Numbered from the stretch's first letter, positions 19,668-30,105 are shown. The stretch: 64,000 bases of DNA from Erythrobacter sp. AP23 (GCF_001542855.1 NZ_LNBY01000001.1:806001-870000), one strand, 5' to 3'. A program made the numbers and translations. Notes: generated by a model from the letters alone, not told the origin.

Positions 19668-22514
19668 ATGAGTGACGTAACGATGGGTAACGAAAGCCAC
19701 GATTTCCTGCCCGAGATGGGCGACCAGGACGGCCCGCAGCAGGGTCCGAGCTGGGGCAACCCCAACTGGCTGGCCGAAGTGGTCGACAGCGGCGCCGACC
19801 TGACCGCTGCGCTCGACCCGACGCAGATGCGCGTGGCCATCGCGCAGGCGGCGGAAAAGGCGGGCAAGGCGCTCGATCCCAAGGCCATCGAGCAGGCCGC
19901 CGACGATTCGATCCGCGCCATGCTGCTGGTGCGTCTCTACCGTGTGCGCGGCCATCTCGCCGCCAATCTCGACCCGCTCGGCCTGTCGAACCGCGACGTA
20001 CCCGAAGACCTGACGCTCGAATGGCATGGCTTTGCCGAGCAGGAAGACAAGGAAGTCTACGTCGGCGGCGTGTTCGGTTTCGAATGGGTCACGGTGCGCG
20101 AACTCTACCGCGTGCTGCGCGAGACCTATTGCGGCAATGTCGGGCTCGAATACATGCATATCTCGGACACGGAGGAGCGCCGCTTCCTCCAGGACAAGTT
20201 CGAGACGCCCGAGGACACGATCCAGTTCACTCCGGAAGGCAAGCGCGCGATCCTCGCCTCGGTGATCCGCGGCGAGCAGTACGAAGCCTTCCTCGGCAAG
20301 AAATACGTCGGCACCAAGCGGTTCGGTCTCGATGGCGGCGAATCGATGATCCCCGCGCTCGAGGCGGTGATCAAATATGGCGGCCAGCTCGGCGTGCGCG
20401 AGATCATCTACGGCATGGCCCACCGCGGCCGACTCAACGTCCTCGCCAACGTGATGGGCAAGCCCTACAAGGTCATCTTCCACGAATTCTCGGGCGGCAG
20501 CGCCAATCCCGACGATGTCGGCGGTTCGGGCGATGTGAAATACCATCTCGGCACCAGCACCGACCGCGAATTCGACGGCATCAACGTGCATATGTCGCTG
20601 GTCCCCAACCCCAGCCATCTCGAGGCGGTGAACCCCGTCGTGCTCGGAAAATCCAGGGCGCAGCAGGCGATCCGCGACGATCTGAAGCAGCACGAGCAGG
20701 TCCTGCCCGTCCTCCTCCACGGCGATGCGGCCTTTGCCGGCCAGGGCATCGTGTGGGAATGCCTCGGCTTCTCGGGCGTGCGCGGCTACAACACCGGCGG
20801 CTGCCTGCACTTCGTCATCAACAACCAGATCGGCTTCACGACGAGCCCGCAGTTCGCGCGTTCGTCGCCCTATCCCAGCGATGTGGCCAAGGGCGTCCAG
20901 GCGCCGATCCTCCACGTCAATGGCGACGATCCCGAAGCGGTGACCTTCGCCTGCAAGCTGGCGATCGAATACCGCCAGACCTTCGGCCGCGACATCGTGA
21001 TCGACATGTGGTGCTATCGCCGCTTCGGTCACAATGAGGGCGACGAGCCCAAGTTCACCCAGCCGCTGATGTATGACGAAATCCGCCAGCACCCCAAGGT
21101 GAGCAAGATCTACACGGCGCGCCTCGAGGAAGAGGGGGTGATCGAAAAAGGCTATGCCGACGATCTGACCGCCGAGTTCACCGAACTGCTCGAACAGGAA
21201 TTCGCGGCCGCCAAAGATTACAAGCCCGACCAGGCCGACTGGTTCGGGGGCCGCTGGTCGGGCATGAACAAGCCTGCCGATCCCGAAACCGCGCGCCGCA
21301 ATGTCGAAACGGCGATCGAGAAGAAGCTGTTCGACAGCCTCGGTCGCACGCTGACCTCGGTTCCCGACGACCTTACGATCCACAAGACCCTGGGCCGCGT
21401 GCTCAAGGCCAAGGAAGACATGTTCGCCAAGGGCAAAGGGTTCGACTGGGCCACCGCGGAGGCGCTGGCGTTCGGGAGCCTCGTCACCGAAGGCTTCGGC
21501 GTGCGGCTGTCGGGCCAGGATTCGGGACGCGGCACCTTCAGCCAGCGCCATGCCGTCTGGGTCGACCAGAAGGACGAGCGCAAATACATCCCGCTGACCA
21601 CGCTGCCGCATGGCAAGTTCGAAGTCTATGACAGCCCCTTGAGCGAATACGGCGTGCTCGGCTTCGAGTACGGTTTCGCCATGGCCGATCCGAAGAGCCT
21701 GGTGATGTGGGAGGCGCAGTTCGGCGATTTCGCCAATGGCGCGCAGATCATGATCGACCAGTTCATCGCCGCAGGCGAGGTCAAGTGGCTGCGCGCCAAC
21801 GGCCTCGTGCTGCTGCTGCCGCATGGCTATGAAGGCCAGGGTCCCGAGCACAGCTCTGCCCGCCTCGAACGCTTCCTGCAGCTTTGCGCGAATGACAATA
21901 TCCAGGTGCTCAACATCACCACGCCGGCGAACTACTTCCACGTGCTTCGCCGCCAGATGCTGCGCAGTTTCCGCAAGCCGATGGTCATCATGACGCCCAA
22001 GTCGTTGCTGCGCCATCCGCTGGCCAAATCGAGCGCCGAAGAATTCATGGGCGATCACCACTTCATGCGGATCAAGTCCGACATGACCGAGATTGCCGAC
22101 GAGAAGGTGAAGCGCCTCGTGCTGTGCAGCGGCAAGGTCGCCTACGATCTGATGCAGCGCCGCGACGAAGCTGGCTTGGAAGACGTCTCGATCGTGCGGA
22201 TCGAGCAGATCTACCCCTTCCCGGGCGAACCGCTGGCGGTGCGCCTCGAACGCATGAGCAATCTCGAAACCGTGGTCTGGTGCCAGGAAGAGCCGAAGAA
22301 CAATGGAGCCTGGTTCTTCGTCGACCGCCTGATCGAGGAATCGCTTACCGCCGCGGGCAAGGATGGCATGCGCCCCTGCTACGCCGGGCGCGAAGTCGCC
22401 GCCTCGCCCGCCACGGGCTATGCCAGCCGCCACCAGGTGCAGCAGGAAGCTCTCGTCAACATCGCGCTGGGCCTGAACGGGTCCGACCCCAAAGTCCGCA
22501 GCGACTGCAACTGA
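19668..22514 (+). CDS. sucA: 2-oxoglutarate dehydrogenase E1 component
   Basis: 948-aa thiamine-diphosphate enzyme that decarboxylates 2-oxoglutarate and hands the succinyl group to SucB. It shows [19 protein letters not shown], the ThDP region [38 protein letters not shown] and the C-terminal [15 protein letters not shown]. Start assigned to ATG 19668; ATG 19683 (MGNESHDF) is an alternative, since a hairpin separates the Shine-Dalgarno-like AAGGAGG from 19668. Confidence 0.97.
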   Translation: MSDVTMGNESHDFLPEMGDQDGPQQGPSWGNPNWLAEVVDSGADLTAALDPTQMRVAIAQAAEKAGKALDPKAIEQAADDSIRAMLLVRLYRVRGHLAANLDPLGLSNRDVPEDLTLEWHGFAEQEDKEVYVGGVFGFEWVTVRELYRVLRETYCGNVGLEYMHISDTEERRFLQDKFETPEDTIQFTPEGKRAILASVIRGEQYEAFLGKKYVGTKRFGLDGGESMIPALEAVIKYGGQLGVREIIYGMAHRGRLNVLANVMGKPYKVIFHEFSGGSANPDDVGGSGDVKYHLGTSTDREFDGINVHMSLVPNPSHLEAVNPVVLGKSRAQQAIRDDLKQHEQVLPVLLHGDAAFAGQGIVWECLGFSGVRGYNTGGCLHFVINNQIGFTTSPQFARSSPYPSDVAKGVQAPILHVNGDDPEAVTFACKLAIEYRQTFGRDIVIDMWCYRRFGHNEGDEPKFTQPLMYDEIRQHPKVSKIYTARLEEEGVIEKGYADDLTAEFTELLEQEFAAAKDYKPDQADWFGGRWSGMNKPADPETARRNVETAIEKKLFDSLGRTLTSVPDDLTIHKTLGRVLKAKEDMFAKGKGFDWATAEALAFGSLVTEGFGVRLSGQDSGRGTFSQRHAVWVDQKDERKYIPLTTLPHGKFEVYDSPLSEYGVLGFEYGFAMADPKSLVMWEAQFGDFANGAQIMIDQFIAAGEVKWLRANGLVLLLPHGYEGQGPEHSSARLERFLQLCANDNIQVLNITTPANYFHVLRRQMLRSFRKPMVIMTPKSLLRHPLAKSSAEEFMGDHHFMRIKSDMTEIADEKVKRLVLCSGKVAYDLMQRRDEAGLEDVSIVRIEQIYPFPGEPLAVRLERMSNLETVVWCQEEPKNNGAWFFVDRLIEESLTAAGKDGMRPCYAGREVAASPATGYASRHQVQQEALVNIALGLNGSDPKVRSDCN

Positions 22515-22542
22515 TCCAAGAAGGCCGAAGGAACCACAACAC

Positions 22543-23775
22543 ATGGCCACCGAAGTCAAAGTCCCAACATTGGGCGAGTCGGTCACCGAAGCGACCGTCG
22601 GCGAATTGCTCAAGAACGTCGGCGATGCCGTCGCGGTCGACGAGCCGCTAATCAGCCTGGAGACCGACAAGGTAGCGGTCGAGGCGCCCTCGCCCGTCGC
22701 CGGTGTGATCAAGGAGATCAAGGTCGAGGTCGGCGACACGGTCGAGGTCGATGCGGTGATCGCGATCGTCGAGGAAGGCGCCGCACCCGCCGCCAAGGGC
22801 GACGAAGCCGGCCGCGCCAAGGAAGAGCGCGAAGAGGGCAAGGACGAGCGCGCTGCCGCGCCGGCATCCGCAGCCTCCTCCGACGCCTCGCAGACGCTCT
22901 CGCCCGCGGTACGCCGCGCCGTGCTCGAACACGGGGTCGATCCGTCGACCATCAAGGGTACCGGCAAGGACGGACGCCTGACGAAGGAAGACGTAATCGC
23001 CGCGGCGCAGGCCAAGAAGTCGGGCGGCTCGGCTCCGGCTGCAAGCTCGGCAGCCCCCGCCGCAAGCGCCGGCGAGCGCCGCGAGGAACGCGTCAAGATG
23101 ACGCGCATGCGCCAGACCATCGCCAAGCGGCTGAAGGGCGCGCAGGAAAACGCCGCGCTGCTCACCACCTTCAACGACGTCGACATGTCGGCCGTCATGG
23201 AAGCGCGCGCGAAGTACAAGGATTTGTTCGCCAAGAAGCACGACATCCGTCTCGGCTTCATGGGCTTCTTCGCCAAGGCCGCCTGCCTTGCGCTGAAGGA
23301 CGTGCCGGCGGTGAACGCCTATATCGAGGGCGACGAGATCGTCTATCATGACTACGTCGATATCTCGGTTGCGGTGTCGGCACCCAACGGCCTCGTGGTC
23401 CCGGTCATCCGCGATGCCCAGGACAAGGGCTTCGCCCGCATCGAAAAGGACATTGCCGACTTCGGCAAGCGCGCCAAGGAAGGCACGCTGACGATGGAAG
23501 ACATGAAGGGCGGCACCTTCACGATCTCCAATGGCGGTGTGTTCGGATCGCTGATGTCGACCCCGATCATCAACCCGCCGCAGAGCGCTGTGCTCGGCCT
23601 ACACCGGATCGAGGACCGCCCGGTCGTGGTCGATGGCGAGATCGTCATCCGCCCGATGATGTATATCGCGCTCAGCTACGACCACCGCCTGATCGACGGC
23701 CGCGAAGCGGTGACCGCCCTCAAGATCATCAAGGAAGCGATCGAAGATCCGACCCGGATGCTGATCGACCTCTAG
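22543..23775 (+). CDS. sucB: 2-oxoglutarate dehydrogenase E2, dihydrolipoyl succinyltransferase
   Basis: 410 aa. An N-terminal lipoyl domain with lipoyl-Lys in [14 protein letters not shown] (about residue 43) is followed by an Ala/Glu-rich linker, an E3/E1-binding domain ([22 protein letters not shown]), a second linker and the catalytic core ending in [13 protein letters not shown] with the active-site His-Asp. It transfers succinyl from E1 to CoA and lies 28 bases after sucA in the same operon. Confidence 0.97.
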   Translation: MATEVKVPTLGESVTEATVGELLKNVGDAVAVDEPLISLETDKVAVEAPSPVAGVIKEIKVEVGDTVEVDAVIAIVEEGAAPAAKGDEAGRAKEEREEGKDERAAAPASAASSDASQTLSPAVRRAVLEHGVDPSTIKGTGKDGRLTKEDVIAAAQAKKSGGSAPAASSAAPAASAGERREERVKMTRMRQTIAKRLKGAQENAALLTTFNDVDMSAVMEARAKYKDLFAKKHDIRLGFMGFFAKAACLALKDVPAVNAYIEGDEIVYHDYVDISVAVSAPNGLVVPVIRDAQDKGFARIEKDIADFGKRAKEGTLTMEDMKGGTFTISNGGVFGSLMSTPIINPPQSAVLGLHRIEDRPVVVDGEIVIRPMMYIALSYDHRLIDGREAVTALKIIKEAIEDPTRMLIDL

Positions 23776-23797
23776 GAACCCGCCGGGGAGCTTTTCC

Positions 23798-24127
23798 ATG
23801 CCGTTTCGACCGCAATTCCTCGCTCTGCCGCTTGCCGCCGTCTCGCTCGGCGCATGCGATGTCGCCACCGAAATGGCCGGCGATGCGATCAAGGGCGAGA
23901 TCCGCACGCAATTCGTCCAGCAATGCGAACAGATCGCCAGCGACAATGGATTTGCGAGCGAGCTGGTGGCGCCTGCCTGCGAATGCAGCGCCGACAAATT
24001 CTCCGCCGATGCGGCGGATGGCGAGCTCGAAATCAATCGGGATCGCATCGAAGAAGTTCTGAAAACATGTGTGCAGGCGCAGCCGGGCGAACCGGCAGGC
24101 GAGCCTGCGGAGGCAATCAATGGCTGA
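23798..24127 (+). CDS. Small cysteine-containing lipoprotein
   Basis: 109 aa. It starts MPFRPQFLALPLAAVSLGAC with a lipobox (LGAC, Cys20), so the protein is likely anchored in the envelope. The mature part carries four more Cys (QQCEQIA, PACECSADKF, LKTCVQ), enough for two disulfides. It overlaps lpdA by 8 bases, so it is cotranscribed with, and perhaps coupled to, the dehydrogenase genes, although a periplasmic role is hard to link to them. Family not recognised. Confidence 0.75.
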   Translation: MPFRPQFLALPLAAVSLGACDVATEMAGDAIKGEIRTQFVQQCEQIASDNGFASELVAPACECSADKFSADAADGELEINRDRIEEVLKTCVQAQPGEPAGEPAEAING

Positions 24128-25538
24128 TCAGAATTACGACTACGACGTCCTCGTCATCGGCGCCGGCCCGGGTGGCTATGTCGCCGCGATCCGCGCGGCG
24201 CAGCTGGGGCTGAAGACCGCATGCGCGGAAAGCCGCGAGACGCTGGGCGGAACCTGCCTCAACGTGGGTTGCATCCCTTCCAAGGCGATGTTGCATGCGT
24301 CCGAATACTTCGACGCCGCATCGAGCGGCAAGATGGCCGACATGGGCATCGAGGTCGCGCCCAAGCTCAATCTCGAGACAATGCACGCCCAGCGCCGCGA
24401 TGCGGTGAAGGGGCTGACAGGTGGAATCGAGCTCTTGTTCAAGAAGAACAAGATCGACTGGAAGAAGGGTCTCGCGACCTTCCAGGACGCCCACACGGTC
24501 AAGGTCGGCGACGAGACGGTCACCGCCAAGGACGTGATCATCGCCACCGGTTCCTCGGTCACTCCGCTGCCAGGCGTCGAGGTCGATAACGATAAGCATG
24601 TGGTAGTCGATTCCACCGGCGCGCTCGAACTGCCCAAGGTGCCGAAGAAAATGGTCGTCATCGGCGGCGGCGTGATCGGGCTGGAACTCGGCTCGGTCTG
24701 GAACCGGCTCGGCGCGGAAGTGGTCGTGGTCGAATTCCTTGACAAGCTGCTGCCCGGCATGGACGACGATGTGCGCAAGGAAGCGGCCAAGATCTTCAAG
24801 AAGCAGGGCATGGAACTGCGCCTGTCGACCAAGGTCACCGGCTGCACCGTCAAGGGCAAAAAAGCCACTCTGACACTCGAACCCAGCGCCGGCGGCGACG
24901 AGGAAACGCTCGAAGCCGATTGCGTGCTGGTCTCGATCGGCCGCCGCCCGAACACCGAGGGCCTCGGCCTGGAAAACATCGGGCTTGAGGTCAACCAGCG
25001 CGGCCAGATCGAAATCGATCACGATTTCCGCACCGCGGTCGACGGCGTCTGGGCCATCGGCGATTGCGTCCCCGGTCCGATGCTCGCGCACAAGGCCGAA
25101 GATGAAGGCATTGCCTGCGCCGAAAATGTCGCGGGCCAGACCGGCATCGTCAATCACGATATCATTCCGGGCGTGGTCTACACCTGGCCCGAATTCGCAG
25201 GCGTCGGCCTGACCACCGAAGAAGCCATCGAGAAGATGGGCGGCGACAAGACCAAGGTAAAGGTCGGCAAGTTCCCGATGCTTGCCAACAGCCGGGCGAA
25301 AACCAACCATGAGCCCTTCGGCTTCGTGAAAGTTATCGCCGAGGCCGAGACCGACCGCGTATTGGGCGTCTGGGCCATCGCCAGCGTCGCCGGAACGATG
25401 ATCGCGCAGGCCGCCCAGGCGATGGAATTCGGCGCCACCAGCGAGGACATCGCCTATACCTGCCACGCTCACCCGACGCATTCCGAAGCGATCAAGGAAG
25501 CGGCCATGGCGGTCCAGGGCAAGCCGATCCACATCTAA
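24120..25538 (+). CDS. lpdA: Dihydrolipoyl dehydrogenase (E3)
   Basis: 472-aa FAD flavoprotein that reoxidises lipoyl groups with NAD+. It has the FAD-binding motif VIGAGPGGYVAAIRAA, redox disulfide GGTCLNVGCIPSK, NAD-binding GGGVIGLELGSVW, and the C-terminal catalytic pair in HAHPTHSEAIKEA. ATG 24120 has CGGAGG six bases upstream; longer in-frame readings lack this. Last recognisable enzyme of the oxoglutarate dehydrogenase operon. Confidence 0.97.
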   Translation: MADQNYDYDVLVIGAGPGGYVAAIRAAQLGLKTACAESRETLGGTCLNVGCIPSKAMLHASEYFDAASSGKMADMGIEVAPKLNLETMHAQRRDAVKGLTGGIELLFKKNKIDWKKGLATFQDAHTVKVGDETVTAKDVIIATGSSVTPLPGVEVDNDKHVVVDSTGALELPKVPKKMVVIGGGVIGLELGSVWNRLGAEVVVVEFLDKLLPGMDDDVRKEAAKIFKKQGMELRLSTKVTGCTVKGKKATLTLEPSAGGDEETLEADCVLVSIGRRPNTEGLGLENIGLEVNQRGQIEIDHDFRTAVDGVWAIGDCVPGPMLAHKAEDEGIACAENVAGQTGIVNHDIIPGVVYTWPEFAGVGLTTEEAIEKMGGDKTKVKVGKFPMLANSRAKTNHEPFGFVKVIAEAETDRVLGVWAIASVAGTMIAQAAQAMEFGATSEDIAYTCHAHPTHSEAIKEAAMAVQGKPIHI

Positions 25539-25584
25539 CGTGACGATGACGGCGGGCCTCTACGAAACCGACGGGGCCCGCTGA

Positions 25585-26409
25585 ATGCGCGGGCGCAGCC
25601 TTGCCCTCATAGCGATCGCAATCCCCGTCCTCGCCGGGATCGCGTATCTCTGGATGATGGCGGCGCCGCTGGCGTATTGGGTGATCAATGCGGCGGCGAT
25701 GGGTCTGGCGGCGGCTCTCGTTCTCACGGTCCCGGCACTCCAGACTGCCAAGGCGCGCCACATCCTTGCGGTCGTTCTCATCGCACTGCTCTTCGTGCCA
25801 CTCCTCTTCGGGCCGCACGTCAACGGGATCGCGCGCTGGCTGCCGCTTGGCCCTTTCGCCCTGCATGCGGGCGCGCTGTTTGTCCCTTCCATCGTCGTAC
25901 TCGCCGCGCGGGACGAGGACTTCGCGCCGCCGATCCTGCTCGCTGCGCTGTTGGCTGCCTCGCTCCAGCCCGATGCGGCAACCGGCCTCGCGGTAATGCT
26001 GGCGGCCGTCGGGCTCTACAATGCGCGCGGCGACTGGCGGCTGGTACCGGTGGCGGGGATCGCGTTCTTCGCGAGCCTGGTTGCAGGATTGCGAGGAGAA
26101 TTGCCCGCTCAGCCCTTCGTCGAGCGCGTGCTGGTAAGCCTGGCCTTCGACCAACCGCTCGCGGCGCTGGGGCTCGCCCTGGCGCTGTTGGCATCCTTCT
26201 TTCTGATGGCGCATGGCATCCGCACGGAAAAGGCGGTTCGGCACACTCTGGCCGGTTGCCTGTTCGGCTTTTCGCTCGCGGCGGTGGTCTCCAATTATCC
26301 AAGCATCCTCATCGGCTATGGAGCGGCTCCGATCCTCGGCTTCGGCCTTGCCATCGGACTGGCAGTTGCCGGGGCTCGATCGACTACGACGGGTCTGGAA
26401 GAAAACTGA
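25585..26409 (+). CDS. Short SEDS-like (FtsW/RodA-related) membrane protein
   Basis: 274 aa with about eight hydrophobic segments. Three stretches resemble SEDS glycan polymerases in the correct order: FGPHVNGIARWLPLGPF (compare NGARRWI-type), ASLQPDAATGLAVMLAAVGL (compare QPDLGTA-type), and PSILIGYGAAPILGFGLAIG (compare the SYGGS motif). It is shorter than FtsW or RodA (about 370-400 aa) and the SYGGS serines are changed. No FtsI/PBP2 partner is adjacent. Assignment is by motif order only; it may be a degenerate or non-catalytic member. Confidence 0.6.
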   Translation: MRGRSLALIAIAIPVLAGIAYLWMMAAPLAYWVINAAAMGLAAALVLTVPALQTAKARHILAVVLIALLFVPLLFGPHVNGIARWLPLGPFALHAGALFVPSIVVLAARDEDFAPPILLAALLAASLQPDAATGLAVMLAAVGLYNARGDWRLVPVAGIAFFASLVAGLRGELPAQPFVERVLVSLAFDQPLAALGLALALLASFFLMAHGIRTEKAVRHTLAGCLFGFSLAAVVSNYPSILIGYGAAPILGFGLAIGLAVAGARSTTTGLEEN

Positions 26410-26681
26410 CAATCGATCGCGGGTTTCTTGGTGTCACTTCACGAGTTCGCATGGCCCTTTAAGGCACCTGAAGATACCCGCCGACCGGGGCCGACCCATT
26501 CAGGGCGCACTTCGTCGACAAGCAGCTCGACCCCGCGGTGGGTAGGAAATGGGACATTCCCGTTCAGGCTATCCGCTTCTGTCGATGCGAATCAAAGAAG
26601 TCGACCGCAATCGGTCCGGCCAAGAGTGCGATTGACCGCGCCCTGCTAGTCCGACATTCCTTCCGCCGAGGGGGGAAGTCG

Positions 26682-28016
26682 ATGAGCTATCCGAAGCTGA
26701 CGAAAAAACCGGGCGCAATCGAGACTGCGGCAGCAATCCGAAAAGGCGAGCTGTCGCCGCTCGAAGCGGTCGAGGCGGTGATTGCCCGGATCGAGCGTCT
26801 CGATGCGCATATCAATGCCGTGGTGGTCACCGATTTCGACCGCGCTCGAGACCGCGCAAGGCAGATGACGGACCAGCAGAGAGGCGAAGACCAGCCGCTG
26901 TTCGGCGTGCCGATGACGATCAAGGAAAGCTTCGACATTGAGGGCCTGCCGACCTGCTGGGGGCACGAGGAATATGCCGACAACATCGCCCAACGCGATG
27001 CGAAAGTCGTGCGCCAGCTGAAGGCTGCGGGTGCGATCTTCCTCGGCAAGACCAATATCCCGCCCGACCTTGCCGACTGGCAATCGAACAATCCGGTCTA
27101 TGGCCGTACCAACAATCCGCACGATCACGAGCGCTCGCCCGGCGGTTCGTCGGGCGGGTCGGCCGCCGCAGTCGCCAGTGGCATGGTGCCCTGCGAATAC
27201 GGCACCGATATCGGCGGATCGGTTCGCGTACCCGCGCATTTCTGCGGTATCTGGGGGCATAAGAGCAGCTGGGGCCTAGTGTCGAAACAGGGGCACGATC
27301 ATCCGCTGATGGCGGGCCGCGATGCGCATGACGGCGCGCTGTCGATCGCCGGTCCGCTGGCCCGCAATGCTGCCGACCTGCGCCTGCTGCTCGGGCTGAC
27401 GCAGACCATCCCGCTGACTGCAACGGACAAACCGCTGAAGCACTGCCGCTTGCTCGCGCTGGTCGATCACCCGTCCTGCCCGACCGACGACGCCGTGCGG
27501 GCACCCATCGAGGCTGCCCTCGCCGAAATCGAGAAAGCAGGGGTGAGAGTGGACCGCACGAGCGATCTCGTCCCCGACCTCGAGGCCCAACAGGCCGACT
27601 ATATGCGGATGCTCAATGTCGCCATGGCGCGCGGAATGCCGGGACCCAATGGCAAGCGCGCCAGCGCGACCGACTGGTTCGACATGCTCGACACGCAGGC
27701 GCGCAATGAAAACGCCTGGGCAGAGTTGTTCGAGACCTACGATTTCATGCTCACCCCGCCCGCGCCCGTCCTCGCCGTGCCGCATCGCGAAGGCCGCATC
27801 TTCGACGGGACGGTGACCATCAATGGCGGTGAGCAGCCGGGTGGCAGCACGCTGTGCTGGGCGGGCCTCGCGACATTCCCTAACCTCCCCGCGACGGTCT
27901 TGCCTGTGGGCGAAACGGGTGGCCTGCCTTGCGGCATGCAGGTCATATCGCGCAGGTGGGCGGACCTCGATTGCATCGCCGCGGCAGAAGCGATCGGACA
28001 GATCCTCCACGGCTAG
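26682..28016 (+). CDS. Amidase (amidase signature family)
   Basis: 444 aa. The Ser-cisSer-Lys triad of the family is visible: Lys81 in MTIKESFD, Ser156 in RSPGGSSGGS and nucleophile Ser180 in GTDIGGSVRVPA. It hydrolyses amide bonds; the substrate cannot be told from sequence. ATG 26682 follows GAGGGGGGAAG at good spacing. The 270 bases upstream (26410-26681) show no convincing gene. Confidence 0.92.
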   Translation: MSYPKLTKKPGAIETAAAIRKGELSPLEAVEAVIARIERLDAHINAVVVTDFDRARDRARQMTDQQRGEDQPLFGVPMTIKESFDIEGLPTCWGHEEYADNIAQRDAKVVRQLKAAGAIFLGKTNIPPDLADWQSNNPVYGRTNNPHDHERSPGGSSGGSAAAVASGMVPCEYGTDIGGSVRVPAHFCGIWGHKSSWGLVSKQGHDHPLMAGRDAHDGALSIAGPLARNAADLRLLLGLTQTIPLTATDKPLKHCRLLALVDHPSCPTDDAVRAPIEAALAEIEKAGVRVDRTSDLVPDLEAQQADYMRMLNVAMARGMPGPNGKRASATDWFDMLDTQARNENAWAELFETYDFMLTPPAPVLAVPHREGRIFDGTVTINGGEQPGGSTLCWAGLATFPNLPATVLPVGETGGLPCGMQVISRRWADLDCIAAAEAIGQILHG

Positions 28017-28031
28017 GGAGCCACGACGTCA

Positions 28032-28733
28032 ATGGGCAATCAGCGCGTCATGCAACGCTTTGCCAAATGGCATATCTGGCTGGGGTGGCTGGTCGGTTTC
28101 CCGATCCTGATGTGGACGGTCACCGGCCTCGTCATGGTCGCCAAGCCGATCGAAGAAGTGCGCGGCAACCACCTGCGCATGGACGTGCCTGAACGCGCGC
28201 TGCCCGCCGATACCGAAATTGCGGTCTCGCTGCCCGCCGAAAGCACCCGGCCGGTGCGCTCGGTCACCACGCAGGTCGAACGCGGCGAGACGATCACGCG
28301 GATCGCCTATATGGACGGGACAACCCAGCGCTTCCGTCCCGATGGCAGCCCCATGGGCCCGCTGAGCGAGGTCGAGGCGCGGCTGATCGTCGCCGAGGGC
28401 ATCGTCGGTGGCGAAGCCGTGGCGGGGACGGCGCGGTTCGACGCCGATGACGTGCCGTTCGATTTCCGCCGCCCGATGCCCGTCTGGCAGGTTGCACTTG
28501 CCGATGGCACGCACGTCTATGTCGGCACCGAAACCGGACGCATCGAGGCCGTGCGCACGCAATGGTGGCGCACCTTCGACTTCGTCTGGGGTCTGCATAT
28601 CATGGACCTGCAGACCCGCGAGGACACGAGCCACCCGATCCTGATCCTGTTCGCCATATTGTCGGTGATCGGCGCGCTGTTCGGCTGCATCCTGATGTTC
28701 CGCCGCCGCAAAACGCGCGTCGTGCCGAAGTGA
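28032..28733 (+). CDS. PepSY-type membrane protein
   Basis: 233 aa. An N-terminal membrane segment (WHIWLGWLVGFPILMWTVTGLVMV) resembles PepSY-associated TM proteins. A periplasmic region of about 150 residues with PepSY-like DGTTQRF and VYVGTETGRIEAVRTQWWR follows, then a second segment near the C-terminus (ILILFAILSVIGALFGCILMF). Such proteins are often linked to metal or redox functions in the envelope, but no specific role can be assigned. It overlaps the next gene by four bases (GTGA). Confidence 0.78.
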   Translation: MGNQRVMQRFAKWHIWLGWLVGFPILMWTVTGLVMVAKPIEEVRGNHLRMDVPERALPADTEIAVSLPAESTRPVRSVTTQVERGETITRIAYMDGTTQRFRPDGSPMGPLSEVEARLIVAEGIVGGEAVAGTARFDADDVPFDFRRPMPVWQVALADGTHVYVGTETGRIEAVRTQWWRTFDFVWGLHIMDLQTREDTSHPILILFAILSVIGALFGCILMFRRRKTRVVPK

Positions 28734-29350
28734 ACCCGGCGGTCCTCACACCCGTCCTCGACTGGCTCGACCTTGCCGGCGTGGCGATCTTCGCGCTGAC
28801 CGGCGCGCTGGTCGCGGCGAAGGAGAAGCAGACTTTCGTCACGCTGGCCTTCTTCGCGCTGGTTACCGGCGTCGGGGGTGGCACGGTGCGCGACCTGCTG
28901 ATCGGCGCGCCGGTGTTCTGGATCCACGATGCCTGGGTGGCGGGCGTGTGCCTGGGCGTCGCGCTATTCGCCTGGTTCACACCCACGCGCTGGTGGGAGG
29001 GCCGCTTCCTGTCGATCGCCGACGGGCTGGGTCTCGCCGCCTATGCCGTGCTGGGCGCCGCCAAGGCGCTCGAATACGGACTGCCGCCGGTGCCCGCCGC
29101 CCTGATGGGCGTCATCACGGGCTGCGTGGGCGGGATTATCCGCGACGTCGTCGCCGGGCGACCGTCGATCCTGATGCGTCCCGAACTCTATGTGACCGCA
29201 GCAGCGCTTTCGGCCAGCCTGACCGTTCTAGGCGAGTTTGCCGGGATCATGCGCGAATGGGTCTGGGTCGGCGCGACGGCTGCGGGCTATGGCCTGCGGC
29301 TCGCCGCGATCAGGTGGAATCTCGCCTTGCCCGCCTACGGCCGCGATTAA
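28730..29350 (+). CDS. UPF0126 / TRIC-like membrane protein
   Basis: 206 aa, about seven membrane helices in two similar halves: GVAIFALTGALVAAKEK...GVGGGTVRDLLIG and GLAAYAVLGAAKALEYG...GCVGGIIRDVVAG. The duplicated GG(G/I)xxRD pattern is the hallmark of the family related to trimeric intracellular cation channels. The start is GTG 28730, coupled to the preceding stop. Its stop overlaps that of the convergent gene at 29347-29350. Confidence 0.88.
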   Translation: MNPAVLTPVLDWLDLAGVAIFALTGALVAAKEKQTFVTLAFFALVTGVGGGTVRDLLIGAPVFWIHDAWVAGVCLGVALFAWFTPTRWWEGRFLSIADGLGLAAYAVLGAAKALEYGLPPVPAALMGVITGCVGGIIRDVVAGRPSILMRPELYVTAAALSASLTVLGEFAGIMREWVWVGATAAGYGLRLAAIRWNLALPAYGRD

Positions 29351-30105
29351 CGGGGCGCGCCCTGATAGCCGGTGCCGTATTCGATATCGGCATCGATTGC
29401 GCCCTCGTCCTCGCCGGGCAGCGGCCCGCCGGGATAGGCGGGTTGAGCCGTCTCGCTGCGCGCACGGGCCGCCCGATAGACATCGTCGCCGTGCTGGCGG
29501 TCCGCTTCCGCTGTGTCCATCCCATAGGCCCCGGCGGTAGAACCCTCAGCGCCATAGCGCGTATTGCCCTGGCCATAATCGAGCGCCTCGATACGGCCGT
29601 CCTCTCCGATCGAGCAGGTGAAGCCCTGGCCGTCGAAAAGCGTGCCGGTAACGCTCCACCCGCGTGCGTTGCGATTGACCGTATCGACCGTTTCGACCCG
29701 CGCATTGCGCTCGATCTCATCGACGCACATCGTCACCGCGCGGTCGATCCCGCGCCCGTCGTCATAGCGATAATCGCCCCGGCGCGGCTGCGGATACCGC
29801 GTTTCGCGGCGCGGATAGCGATCGCGCGACTTCTCGGCGGCGCTGGCGATTGCGGCAATCCCGCCGATGATCAGGATGCCGGCCAGGATATCGCCTGCGC
29901 CAACACCGCGATGGCGATGATGACGATAGTGGCGGTAGCGACGGTGTTTGGCTGCAGTATCGTCGCCGGGAGCCCATGCCGGCGCGACATGGACAGCCGG
30001 CGGCACGCTTGGCGCGGGCAGTTCGGCGGCCTGGACCGGAGTGGCGGTGAGGGACAGCGCTGCGAACATGGCCGGCGCGGCTAAGAGCGATTGCTTGGAC
30101 GGCAT
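29347..30105 (-). CDS. Secreted hypothetical protein, paralogue A
   Basis: 252 aa with a signal peptide (MPSKQSLLAAPAMFAALSLTATPVQA). A His/Arg-rich stretch (KHRRYRHYRHHRHRG) precedes a Gly/Ile helix GDILAGILIIGGIAAIASAA, followed by a domain with two Cys (TMCVDEIERNARVETVDTVN, GFTCSIGEDGRIEALDYG). The adjacent minus-strand gene upstream shares this layout, so the two arose by tandem duplication. Function unknown; the short helix suggests membrane insertion. Confidence 0.8.
   Translation of the reverse strand: MPSKQSLLAAPAMFAALSLTATPVQAAELPAPSVPPAVHVAPAWAPGDDTAAKHRRYRHYRHHRHRGVGAGDILAGILIIGGIAAIASAAEKSRDRYPRRETRYPQPRRGDYRYDDGRGIDRAVTMCVDEIERNARVETVDTVNRNARGWSVTGTLFDGQGFTCSIGEDGRIEALDYGQGNTRYGAEGSTAGAYGMDTAEADRQHGDDVYRAARARSETAQPAYPGGPLPGEDEGAIDADIEYGTGYQGAPR

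Noticed and set aside
19323-23276. Very long minus-strand open frame over sucA and sucB
   Set aside because: A mirror frame caused by GC-rich codon bias; sucA and sucB on the plus strand are unambiguous.
25552-25581. Inverted repeat GCGGGCC...GGCCCGC after lpdA as a terminator
   Set aside because: 7-bp arms with a long loop and no T run.
26538-26681. Upstream in-frame extension of the amidase (start at 26538)
   Set aside because: The added residues have no amidase similarity, and a strong Shine-Dalgarno precedes ATG 26682.
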